In this document: positions 54,717 to 64,000 of the stretch, one piece after another
Position numbering within the stretch: position 1 is the stretch's first letter
How the letters are laid out: each line of letters begins with the position of its first letter
NCBI RefSeq assembly: GCF_905220565.1
Contig: NC_059405.1
Span: 13,780,081-13,844,080 of the forward strand
DNA length: 64,000 bases
Direction: 5' to 3'
Origin: Melitaea cinxia
Lineage: Eukaryota > Arthropoda > Insecta > Lepidoptera > Nymphalidae
Program-made: the position numbers and the translations under genes
The notes under the pieces: generated by a model
The model's input: only the letters and a program-made list of their open reading frames with translations
Databases searched by the model: none
Told to the model about the DNA's origin: nothing

Positions 54717-55190
54717 TTTAAACATTTTTGAATATCATATCAAAAATTGACCGCTCCAGCGGGATTCGAACCCGCGTCTTCGACATACCGTGTCGACGCT
54801 CTAGCCAATTAAGCTATGGAACGATATACTCGCTAGAGCGAAACTTTTGATATTATTATTTATTAATAATAATTAGGAATTCTAAACATTTTTGAATATC
54901 ATATCAAAAATTGATCGCTCTAGCGAGTATATCGTTCCATAGCTTAATTGGCTAGAGCGTCGACACGGTATGTCGAAGACGCGGGTTCGAATCCCGCTGG
55001 AGCGGTCAATTTTTGATATGATATTCAAAAATGTTTAGAATTCCTAATTGTGGGTAACACAAAAATAAAAATCGTACATATTTGTTTTTTTTTTTTATTC
55101 TAAATGTTATTTTGTTGTACTAACCCAATATGGACTTTAAATCTAGTCTGAAATAAAGTATTATTATTATTATTATTATTATTATAAATA
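54717..55190 (+). mobile_element. Palindromic SINE: two tRNA-like heads head to head, (TTA)n tail
   Basis: 54752-54823 (minus) and 54933-55004 (plus) are identical 72-base tRNA-like sequences that fold into a full cloverleaf: acceptor CGTTCCA/TGGAGCG, D-arm GCTT/GAGC, anticodon stem TCGAC/GTCGA, T-arm GCGGG-TTCGAAT-CCCGC. Both are joined to TATTCAAAAATGTTT-type body sequence, and inner flanks ATATACTCGCTAGAGCG / CGCTCTAGCGAGTATAT are complementary. The plus copy continues into the body TGTGGGTAACACAAAAATA, ACCCAATATGGACTTT, GTCTGAAATAAAG and (TTA)n. The body from 55006 is also the start of the tandem duplication. Confidence 0.75.
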
Positions 55191-55910
55191 CCCTTTTACT
55201 TGTGGGTTACGAGATGAGCCTTTAAATCGAAAAACATAAGTCATCAAGGAACCAACCACAACATTATAACTATATTTAATAATATAATATATTAGAACTA
55301 TGAATATGGCTACACTTTACCTAGTCTTAACATTTTGTTTAAATTTTTCAACGTTCATGCCTCAATGACCAATTTTAACTGCCAATAACGTCCTACTACT
55401 AAGCATATGCCCTTTTCTCCTTGTAGACGAAAGAAATGAGCAAAGTAATTCCGATATCATGTAAATTTATACATTTTTAAAAAGCGAAAATAACGACAGA
55501 CATCAAAGTTAGATTTATTATTTGTTGAATTATCGTAACTACATTTTCCTGTTATAAATAGATTTAATAATCACCAAAGCTAAATAACAACTGAGGTGTG
55601 GTGTATCTACAAACTGTCTATTGTTCGCAATAAATTTACGAGAATCGCCTTTAATTTGACATCGATAAATTTACAGCGTACTAAATGCTGGTTTCTCAGA
55701 ATAAATTATTGTTCGGGTTGCTAAGTATCGGGTCAAATACAAACTGATAACGAGTGTCACTCTTGGGATAATATTAGCGTCTTAGTAAGGAATACAACTA
55801 AAGCGAAATTCGATGTAGCCTAGCTTCTTTCAGCAACATTATAAAAAGGTGCAAGGGTAAGTAGTGGAAGTAATTGTAATAACAGATTTTGGAAATGTAA
55901 TTATGCATGT

Positions 55911-56513
55911 TTTTTTTTTTTTTTTTTAGTTATGTGATATATCCACAGGCTTATTATGCCCGTGCTTTTGTTATTCCATATATTGTTATTATTATTTTTT
56001 TTTAACATGCATCGGTACTTCACCGCAACTTAGAATCTAGAAGCCTTAATAACTAGTCTTAAAATTTCAAATTTCTAAAAGTCGACGCGAGTCCACTGAC
56101 CAAGACTATTCTACATATTGCTTATTTTATATTCTTATATACTAATTATTTTTATTATATTTACACTTATTTGCTAACTACAATATATGTACACTTATTT
56201 TCTAACTACAATATATGTACACTTATTTGCTACTTACAATGTACACTTAACCTATGTTATTGTTAGTAGTTAGGTACTTTTTTTTTGTGGTTAGGAATCG
56301 TTTTGTCCATTTAAATTTAATTTTTTTTTTTTTTTATTTTTTTTTTATTAATATATTATATGACTAATCCTATCTTATTAAGTAAATATATAAAGCCTTA
56401 TAAGGGTTGGTCTACAATACCGCATTTCGAACAGGTTATCCCTGTCGATGTACGGCAGTTGGTTTATGTCTCCGATGAGGACTACCTTCTCAGCTCCCGA
56501 TAGTCGGGCGGCC
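55911..56513 (-). pseudogene. Retroposed poly(A) RNA with viral SF1 helicase-like fragment (copy A)
   Basis: Flanked by the 12-bp direct repeat AATTATGCATGT (55899-55910 and 56514-56525). On the minus strand it starts inside a coding frame (56512-56378, 44 codons): AARLSGAEKVVLIGDINQLP, then YIDRDNLFEMRY, and soon a stop. VLIGDxxQ-PYIDR matches motif III and the sequence after it in superfamily-1 helicases of alphavirus-like positive-strand RNA viruses, where the enzyme unwinds replication RNA. Motifs I, II and IV-VI are absent. A 470-base 3' UTR with about three 29-base units (GTAGTTAGCAAATAAGTGTA theme, about 56155-56250) and a poly(A) tail of 18 follow. 5' truncation, tail and TSD show LINE-mediated insertion of a polyadenylated RNA. 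Whether the source was a virus, a domesticated gene or a retroelement with a captured helicase cannot be told here. Confidence 0.7.
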
Positions 56514-56984
56514 AATTATGCATGTTAGTTTGTCACATAATACTACTGCAATATTAACTGGAAAGAGACCTCGTTTTAATTACGCGTGCTTTGTTAAATG
56601 TGTTGCAGTATACAAATGGACTATTAGCAGTTTTCTTTGTATTTTCATTTTCTTCCATTCAGTTCAAATAATAATATAATTGTAATTATTATTTAATTGC
56701 TTCTTTTTTATTATACTACGTTTGGCTCTTACAAACCAAATATATTACATATCCTTTATACCGAGGATACTTTCGTTCCTTCGAGTAAGGGACAAACCAT
56801 AAAAAAAAAGAATTAGAAGAGAAAAATTAATGGTGTGTTATAATTTCTTTGTCTACTAGTTAATTACCTTTTTGAGGATGTGTAATGAATGACGAAGATT
56901 GTACAGTGACGATTAAAGTACTCTCTTTCTTCTAGATAAGTTTGATTATTTAACATATTTAGTTACCTATTATAACAGCCGGGA

Positions 56985-57075
56985 CCTAAAGATTATCGTG
57001 CTCCCCCAAAAAGGAAGAAATCTATCCCAAGCGGGAATTGAACCAAAATATGCACCACAACGCCACAATGGCTAA
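56985..57075 (-). repeat. SINE-like fragment with B box
   Basis: On the minus strand GTTAGCCATTGTGGCGTTGT, GGTTCAATTCCCGC (B-box like) and GGGATAGATTTCTTCC; relic of a tRNA-headed SINE. Its duplicate lies at 60332-60422. Confidence 0.45.
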
Positions 57076-57310
57076 CAGTTGTTCATATTCTACGTCACAT
57101 CAGCTATTCTGATAAATATCTCTATTAATTTTATCAACTCTGTGATAATTACTTCGTTAATTATCTAATTTGAATGGCCTTGTAATTAATGTTTACACAA
57201 TAAACAGTGTAATAACCTTAATTTACAGCTAATAAATAGCCAAGAACTAACTGCGGAGATATATAATTGTAGGTTCAATCGATTTTAAGTAATGGTCAAT
57301 TTTTTTAATG

Positions 57311-57645
57311 TATACAAATAAATAAAATTGGAGTCTCTATTTGTAATATTAAAATAACCGCTTCTTACTAAATGCATATGGATGTATACACGGTACATGT
57401 ACCAAAATAACATTTTTTACAATTTTTGTCTGTCTGCCTGTCTATCTGTCTCTCTGTCTGTTTGTTCCGGCTAATCTCTGAAACGGCTGGGCCGATTTTG
57501 ATAGAATTTTCATTGGCAGATAGCTGATGCAATAGAGAGTGCCTGAGGCTACTTTTATTTTAGAAATTTATTTATTTTGTAGCTCTGCGAACCGAACAAT
57601 ATTTTTTTTTGTTTCCACGCGGACGAAGTCGCGGCCACCGATAGT
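57311..57645 (+). mobile_element. Helitron-like element, complete (copy A)
   Basis: Family of 1625-1929: TATACAAATAAATAAAATTG start, CCGGCTAATCTCTGAAACGG, hairpin ACGCGGACGAAGTCGCGG and a mutated terminus (GATAGT for GCTAGT). Duplicate at 60658-60992. Confidence 0.65.
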
Positions 57646-57789
57646 AATGAAATAAAATTGATTTTCGTATCATTGTTAAGAACTTTTGATGTTTGCTTAT
57701 AGTTGGAAATTATCTCGGGGATTCTAGAAACAAAATGGCTTATACTCGTATTAGCATAATTCAAATTTTGTACTTAAATATCTAAATAT

Positions 57790-58200
57790 CTTATAATTTA
57801 CACACACGCTCGTCTGTTCCTAAGGTAAGCAACTTAATGCTACGAGTATATCAGTCTATAGGTAACAGCCGGCCGCCGGTAGCTAATTTTTTTTTGAAAA
57901 ATATAACATATTTATTTAATAATTAAATAATAGAAATATTGTATATTTATTTTTATATATATAAAAATGAATGTTTGTCTGTATGTCCTTATAGAATCGT
58001 AAACTATGCATTTGATCATGTCATGATCTTCAGCAAAGTGTTGTGCATGAGCCCACAAAGGTTTCTGAATTGCTACGACCAAAAAAAAAGCATAGCAACG
58101 CGCGCAGGGTAGGGTACAAATATTACACCCAGATTTTGGTGGGAATCGAAACCGCAACCCGCGGAGCAGAAAGCAAGACTATTACAAACTGCGCCAACGA
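57790..58200 (-). mobile_element. SINE split by a Helitron-like insert (copy A)
   Basis: Minus-strand SINE of the family at 13121: head at about 58195-58110 (CTCGTTGGCGCAGTTTGTAA; GGGTTGCGGTTTCGATTCCC) and 3' body at 57885-57790 (GTTACCTATAGACTGATA, ACGAGCGTGTGTGTAAAT). Between them, about 57940-58105, is a foreign segment beginning TATATATAAAAATGAATG and ending AGCAACGCGCGCAGGGT, Helitron-like in style. Duplicate at 61137-61547. The 81- and 62-codon frames here are not genes. Confidence 0.6.
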
Positions 58201-59255
58201 GCTAGTCAAGAGCTTTAAGACAATCAAGTAAATTTGGACTTTGTTTATTAATAGTTTTATAAATCTTTATTTAGATGATGGATGTTGTTGAATTGGGAAG
58301 TAAATTAGAAATAAAGCGTTACTTAATATTTTATATTATACTAAAATAATCAATTTTTGATATGATATTCAAAAATGTTTAGAATTCCTAATTGTGGGTA
58401 ACACAAAAATAAAAATCGTACATATTTGTTTTTTTTTTTTTATTCTAAATGTTATTTTGTTGTACTAACCCAATATGGACTTTAAATCTAGTCTGAAATA
58501 AAGTATTATTATTATTATTATTATTATTATAAATACCCTTTTACTTGTGGGTTACGAGATGAGCCTTTAAATCGAAAAACATAAGTCATCAAGGAACCAA
58601 CCACAACATTATAACTATATTTAATAATATAATATATTAGAACTATGAATATGGCTACACTTTACCTAGTCTTAACATTTTGTTTAAATTTTTCAACGTT
58701 CATGCCTCAATGACCAATTTTAACTGCCAATAACGTCCTACTACTAAGCATATGCCCTTTTCTCCTTGTAGACGAAAGAAATGAGCAAAGTAATTCCGAT
58801 ATCATGTAAATTTATACATTTTTAAAAAGCGAAAATAACGACAGACATCAAAGTTAGATTTATTATTTGTTGAATTATCGTAACTACATTTTCCTGTTAT
58901 AAATAGATTTAATAATCACCAAAGCTAAATAACAACTGAGGTGTGGTGTATCTACAAACTGTCTATTGTTCGCAATAAATTTACGAGAATCGCCTTTAAT
59001 TTGACATCGATAAATTTACAGCGTACTAAATGCTGGTTTCTCAGAATAAATTATTGTTCGGGTTGCTAAGTATCGGGTCAAATACAAACTGATAACGAGT
59101 GTCACTCTTGGGATAATATTAGCGTCTTAGTAAGGAATACAACTAAAGCGAAATTCGATGTAGCCTAGCTTCTTTCAGCAACATTATAAAAAGGTGCAAG
59201 GGTAAGTAGTGGAAGTAATTGTAATAACAGATTTTGGAAATGTAATTATGCATGT

Positions 59256-59860
59256 TTTTTTTTTTTTTTTTTAGTTATGTGATATATCCACAGGCTTATT
59301 ATGCCCGTGCTTTTGTTATTCCATATATTGTTATTATTATTTTTTTTTTAACATGCATCGGTACTTCACCGCAACTTAGAATCTAGAAGCCTTAATAACT
59401 AGTCTTAAAATTTCAAATTTCTAAAAGTCGACGCGAGTCCACTGACCAAGACTATTCTACATATTGCTTATTTTATATTCTTATATACTAATTATTTTTA
59501 TTATATTTACACTTATTTGCTAACTACAATATATGTACACTTATTTTCTAACTACAATATATGTACACTTATTTGCTACTTACAATGTACACTTAACCTA
59601 TGTTATTGTTAGTAGTTAGGTACTTTTTTTTTGTGGTTAGGAATCGTTTTGTCCATTTAAATTTAATTTTTTTTTTTTTTTTATTTTTTTTTTATTAATA
59701 TATTATATGACTAATCCTATCTTATTAAGTAAATATATAAAGCCTTATAAGGGTTGGTCTACAATACCGCATTTCGAACAGGTTATCCCTGTCGATGTAC
59801 GGCAGTTGGTTTATGTCTCCGATGAGGACTACCTTCTCAGCTCCCGATAGTCGGGCGGCC
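59256..59860 (-). pseudogene. Retroposed poly(A) RNA with helicase-like fragment (copy B)
   Basis: Same insertion as 55911-56513, with the same 12-bp TSD (59244-59255 and 59861-59872) carried along by the tandem duplication. The open stretch reads identically on the minus strand from 59859 to about 59725. It differs only in the length of T runs in the non-coding part. Confidence 0.7.
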
Positions 59861-60657
59861 AATTATGCATGTTAGTTTGTCACATAATACTACTGCAATA
59901 TTAACTGGAAAGAGACCTCGTTTTAATTACGCGTGCTTTGTTAAATGTGTTGCAGTATACAAATGGACTATTAGCAGTTTTCTTTGTATTTTCATTTTCT
60001 TCCATTCAGTTCAAATAATAATATAATTGTAATTATTATTTAATTGCTTCTTTTTTATTATACTACGTTTGGCTCTTACAAACCAAATATATTACATATC
60101 CTTTATACCGAGGATACTTTCGTTCCTTCGAGTAAGGGACAAACCATAAAAAAAAAGAATTAGAAGAGAAAAATTAATGGTGTGTTATAATTTCTTTGTC
60201 TACTAGTTAATTACCTTTTTGAGGATGTGTAATGAATGACGAAGATTGTACAGTGACGATTAAAGTACTCTCTTTCTTCTAGATAAGTTTGATTATTTAA
60301 CATATTTAGTTACCTATTATAACAGCCGGGACCTAAAGATTATCGTGCTCCCCCAAAAAGGAAGAAATCTATCCCAAGCGGGAATTGAACCAAAATATGC
60401 ACCACAACGCCACAATGGCTAACAGTTGTTCATATTCTACGTCACATCAGCTATTCTGATAAATATCTCTATTAATTTTATCAACTCTGTGATAATTACT
60501 TCGTTAATTATCTAATTTGAATGGCCTTGTAATTAATGTTTACACAATAAACAGTGTAATAACCTTAATTTACAGCTAATAAATAGCCAAGAACTAACTG
60601 CGGAGATATATAATTGTAGGTTCAATCGATTTTAAGTAATGGTCAATTTTTTTAATG

Positions 60658-60992
60658 TATACAAATAAATAAAATTGGAGTCTCTATTTGTAATATTAAA
60701 ATAACCGCTTCTTACTAAATGCATATGGATGTATACACGGTACATGTACCAAAATAACATTTTTTACAATTTTTGTCTGTCTGCCTGTCTATCTGTCTCT
60801 CTGTCTGTTTGTTCCGGCTAATCTCTGAAACGGCTGGGCCGATTTTGATAGAATTTTCATTGGCAGATAGCTGATGCAATAGAGAGTGCCTGAGGCTACT
60901 TTTATTTTAGAAATTTATTTATTTTGTAGCTCTGCGAACCGAACAATATTTTTTTTTGTTTCCACGCGGACGAAGTCGCGGCCACCGATAGT
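60658..60992 (+). mobile_element. Helitron-like element, complete (copy B)
   Basis: Tandem duplicate of 57311-57645; identical where compared. Confidence 0.65.
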
Positions 60993-61136
60993 AATGAAAT
61001 AAAATTGATTTTCGTATCATTGTTAAGAACTTTTGATGTTTGCTTATAGTTGGAAATTATCTCGGGGATTCTAGAAACAAAATGGCTTATACTCGTATTA
61101 GCATAATTCAAATTTTGTACTTAAATATCTAAATAT

Positions 61137-61547
61137 CTTATAATTTACACACACGCTCGTCTGTTCCTAAGGTAAGCAACTTAATGCTACGAGTATATCA
61201 GTCTATAGGTAACAGCCGGCCGCCGGTAGCTAATTTTTTTTTGAAAAATATAACATATTTATTTAATAATTAAATAATAGAAATATTGTATATTTATTTT
61301 TATATATATAAAAATGAATGTTTGTCTGTATGTCCTTATAGAATCGTAAACTATGCATTTGATCATGTCATGATCTTCAGCAAAGTGTTGTGCATGAGCC
61401 CACAAAGGTTTCTGAATTGCTACGACCAAAAAAAAAGCATAGCAACGCGCGCAGGGTAGGGTACAAATATTACACCCAGATTTTGGTGGGAATCGAAACC
61501 GCAACCCGCGGAGCAGAAAGCAAGACTATTACAAACTGCGCCAACGA
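61137..61547 (-). mobile_element. SINE split by a Helitron-like insert (copy B)
   Basis: Tandem duplicate of 57790-58200, identical where compared. Confidence 0.6.
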
Positions 61548-61696
61548 GCTAGTCAAGAGCTTTAAGACAATCAAGTAAATTTGGACTTTGTTTATTAATA
61601 GTTTTATAAATCTTTATTTAGATGATGGATGTTGTTGAATTGGGAAGTAAATTAGAAATAAAGCGTTACTTAATATTTTATATTATACTAAAATAA

Positions 61697-62420
61697 ATGT
61701 ACGACTAGATAATAAAATTATAAGACGAAATATAAAATTCAATTTTCTTGAATTGATAAATTTCTATTACTCCTATTCAAATTTAAAACGAGGATGATTC
61801 CAAGAATAGTTAGTCTAAGATTAATTTTAATTTCACCGTGGAGATAGAAAGGCCGCTGGCGTATTTCGATAAATGTGGATTTGATATCGAAACCGCACTG
61901 ATAGAGTTTTGTAATAAAGATACGATTTAATTAAAATATAATTGACTGCAGAACGTCTTGGTATGAATAATATAATTTACATCTCTCATGTTCGGTAAGT
62001 AGGTTCTTATTACCTCCAAATGGGGCTTGTAGGTGACTAATTAGCGCTCTAGGGTAATAATGTAGCTAGAAAAGCCCTAGAACGGTAAGTAATTTAAAAA
62101 AAAACCACTTCTTTCTTTCAAAAAGTTTGCGTACATCTAACCATCATACTGGCAATAGACATCATGCATTCAGCCCAGTGACCAAAGAGGTCGCTTTGCT
62201 ATTCAGCCTTGTCTTCGTGTGAGTATAATAGTCATCAATTTTAAATATCGAACGGCGAAGCTCAATTTCGATCTTGAAAAAAAAATTAAAAAGTTCTTTA
62301 CTTAATTTTTTTTTTTAAATATTGTTTGTTTAATTTCAACAAATAAAATGTTTTATTCTTGTAATGCCGGTTTTTTTCTACTTACCTCACAATCGAGATG
62401 TAAAGCAGAATAGTTAGCTC
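61697..62420. other. AT-rich DNA, nothing recognised
   Basis: No gene or known repeat recognised. Confidence 0.45.
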
Positions 62421-62516
62421 GGGTGTGTAAGCATCAATTGCACCCTCGAACTATAGGCGCCCTCGCTGCGCTCGTGCGCCTAAATATCTCGGGCTACAAT
62501 TGATGCCTTACAGCCC
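62421..62516. repeat. GC-rich hairpin
   Basis: Outer arms GGGTGTGTAAGCATCAATTG (62421-62440) and CAATTGATGCCTTACAGCCC (62497-62516) pair at about 18 of 20 positions; inner arms TAGGCGC (62454-62460) and GCGCCTA (62476-62482) enclose the loop CCTCGCTGCGCTCGT. Function unknown; could be a structured RNA or a transposon part. Confidence 0.6.
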
Positions 62517-62570
62517 ATGGCTACTAATCTACTATTATTCACTTACTGGAAATTAATCTTTATTGTGTAG

Positions 62571-62770
62571 GTGGTGGACGTAATACTGTAGGTAATGAGT
62601 AAGGACCTGATGATAAGCAGTTGCCGTAGCCTATAGTTTGCATTACCAAAAGTATTGTAAGTAGTTCCGATCTACCCGAACCCTCCCCAGTAGCTCTGAC
62701 CACCTTACCACTGGAACACACACTACCTGTAACCAGTTTTATTTAGCTGTGATCTTCTGTAAGGTTGAGA
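62571..62770 (-). repeat. Diverged LINE-tail repeat
   Basis: ACCTGATGATAAGCAGTTGC, CGTAGCCTATAG, CCAGTAGCTCTGACCACC and AGCTGTGATCTTCTGTAAGG match the family at 43806-44050 in order. Confidence 0.6.
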
Positions 62771-63173
62771 TACTATGTATATAATAAATGTTTTTTTTTT
62801 CTATATAAATCTTGTAATGACAATAACGTATATCCCAAAAAAAAAAAATACAAAAACGTACAGTCTGGTGCAGTCGTTTAAAAGTTATTTGCGTAAATAG
62901 ATTTTTTTTTTACTGCGATAGGCTACAGTGATGATATATATTGCATTACTTATCGAATAAGGAAATATATAATAAGCGTCGATGAATATAACGCCTCGGT
63001 GTCAAATGTTTCGAATAAAAAATACTTCGACCACCGTCTTAATTCAGGGAGGCGTTGCCGCAAGGAATGTCTTTATTGCGCTGTAGAATTTCCGCTGGAA
63101 TTCAATAAGAGATCGGGTTCACAGATATATATGTACTGCATTTTATGTATTTGTGATAAAACTATTTGGTTGT
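62771..63173. other. No supported gene
   Basis: AT-rich, with a GC-richer patch at 62990-63110 whose open frame (62999-63256) runs into a TA microsatellite. No motif recognised. Confidence 0.4.
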
Positions 63174-63209
63174 TTTTAACCGACTTCAAAAGGTTACTCA
63201 ATTCGACCG

Positions 63210-63244
<35 letters not shown>

Positions 63245-63257
63245 ACGGATGTATAAC

Positions 63258-63299
<42 letters not shown>

Positions 63300-63530
63300 G
63301 TTTATAAACCGATTTTGATGATTCTTTTTTTTGTTGGAAAGGAGATATCCCAAGGTACCAGGATAAGGAAACCAGGATCTGATGATGGAATCCCAGATAA
63401 ATCGAAGGAAACCTTCGAAAATAGTAGTGACGAATAGTACGTTTGTCAATTTGTTTCGTCTGCTTACGTTGTATTACTTGTCGATGTAATTGAAGTCGGT
63501 TTTTTTCGTTTGCAAGCAAACACACTATTT
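63174..63530 (+). mobile_element. ACCGACTTC-family element with TA microsatellites
   Basis: GTTTTTAACCGACTTCAAAA start, GAAACCAGGATCTGATGATG core, GTCGATGTAATTGAAGTCGG and TTTGCAAGCAAACACA end. Two (TA)n tracts (about 63212-63240 and 63260-63293) separated by TGTAACGGATGTATAACGAC replace internal sequence. The poly-IleTyr frames are microsatellite artefacts. Confidence 0.65.
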
Positions 63531-64000
63531 AATTTAGCGCTTGTTTTTGATATATGTAACATCGCGGTTAGAATTTTCGATAATTTAGAGAGTGATTTAG
63601 TCGAGCTAGAGTACAAGTGACTAAAAATTAAGACTATTCGTGACTTTTAAAGTAACCTTTCAAGATTATCAATCCATGATAATCTGTCGCAACCGATAGT
63701 CCAGTATCGTGACGATTACTATCACCGCACGAATTAAAATCATACAGTTAAGTGTAACTTCTGATTGAAATCGTTTCGACTCGTATTGCGAACCGAAAAA
63801 AAATGACGTGTTTTGTTTTATTGTACCGTGACAATCCTGTGAAATAGAAACCCGGCATTTGAAGTCGAGCAAATCCCTAAACCTGCCTATTTTGGCGAAG
63901 CCTATCTATGTCATACTATATTTAAATGAACGTTAAATAAGGTGTTCTACAGCGGCTAACTGCGGTCCTTCAAATCGGAGTCTTGTAGGAGTCAAAACCT
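63531..64000. other. No supported gene to the end of the window
   Basis: A 67-codon minus frame (63669-63872) shows no motif. Nothing recognised. Confidence 0.4.

Larger units (their letters stand above)
55006..58349 (+). repeat. Tandem duplication, copy A (3344 bp)
   Basis: Begins TCAATTTTTGATATGATATT just after the tRNA-like head and ends ATACTAAAATAA, immediately before the second copy. Contains SINE body, a helicase-linked poly(A) insertion, a SINE relic (56985-57075), a Helitron-like element and an interrupted SINE. The left junction is continuous with the SINE head, so this is the ancestral copy. Confidence 0.9.
58350..61696 (+). repeat. Tandem duplication, copy B (3347 bp)
   Basis: Direct repeat of copy A. 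Differences found: one extra T in each of three T runs (58428-58441, about 59340-59350, about 59676-59691). All other positions compared are identical. It lacks the tRNA-like SINE head and joins ATACTAAAATAA directly to TCAATTTTTGATATG at 58349/58350. Confidence 0.9.

Noticed and set aside
54752..55004. Two sequences that fold as complete tRNAs
   Set aside because: The loop ACGGTAT would give anticodon GGT with C instead of T at position 33, both heads run into the same SINE body, and a degenerate copy exists at 49430; these are SINE heads, not functional tRNA genes.
57912..58231. Open frames present in both tandem copies (also 61259-61578)
   Set aside because: Apparent conservation is due to the tandem duplication; the sequence is a SINE with a Helitron-like insert.
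63073..63525. 150-codon open frame with Ile-Tyr repeats
   Set aside because: Crosses two (TA)n tracts and an ACCGACTTC element on the antisense strand; artefact.

Overview
The window looks like repeat-rich, AT-rich, intron/intergenic DNA from a lepidopteran, most likely a butterfly. The evidence is the set of interspersed repeats I recognise: tRNA-headed SINEs of the kind common in butterflies, RTE LINE 3' ends with (ATG)n tails, Helitron-like elements with a 3' hairpin and CTAGT terminus, and the 'ACCGACTTC' short repeat family. No bacterial operons, rRNA or CRISPR arrays are present. Only one host gene is well supported: a two-exon gene at 30111-30957 (+) for a 135-residue secreted protein of unknown family, with a GATA-type palindrome and TATA box upstream. 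A few other short open stretches (3945-4014, 4618-4872, 13721-13989, 20656-20775, 45139-45312) are weak candidates.

Layout. 1-24.5 kb: AT-rich DNA with short repeats: Helitron-like copies, two fragments of a restriction-like-endonuclease LINE (2.4-2.8 and 14.2-15.4 kb), SINEs, LINE-tail repeats (one split by a SINE with an 11-bp target-site duplication, TSD, and one split by an unusual 853-bp insert carrying a 72-bp tandem repeat), and a 182-bp repeat present twice at about 98% identity. 24.5-27.1 kb: a 5'-truncated, frameshifted Jockey-like LINE with poly(A). 30-31 kb: the secreted-protein gene. 34.5-42.6 kb: an 8-kb chimeric LTR-retrotransposon unit. It combines a Ty3/gypsy element that has lost protease and RT, a fold-back inverted copy of its own end, and the 5' half of a BEL/Pao element; one gypsy LTR lies at the left edge, a 30-bp stub of the same LTR at the right edge, and a 4-bp direct repeat (ATAT) lies outside both. 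43-54 kb: scattered SINEs, RTE tails and Helitron relics. 54.7-55.2 kb: two tRNA-like SINE heads arranged head to head. 55.0-61.7 kb: a 3.3-kb direct tandem duplication whose copies, where I compared them, differ only in T-run lengths. 61.7-64 kb: AT-rich DNA with a hairpin-forming GC island and a microsatellite-expanded ACCGACTTC repeat.

The most unusual item is a poly(A)-tailed insertion with a 12-bp TSD inside each tandem copy (55911-56513, 59256-59860, minus strand). Its 5' part encodes 44 codons resembling motif III of the superfamily-1 helicase of alphavirus-like positive-strand RNA viruses, followed by a 3' UTR with a repeated ~29-bp motif. A second, independently inserted member (49862-50327, plus strand, 13-bp TSD) carries the same 3' UTR and tail but a different 5' segment. 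Together they indicate a family of RNA copied into the genome by LINE machinery, linked to a virus-like helicase. All coordinates were read by eye; family names rest on recognised motifs, not on database searches.
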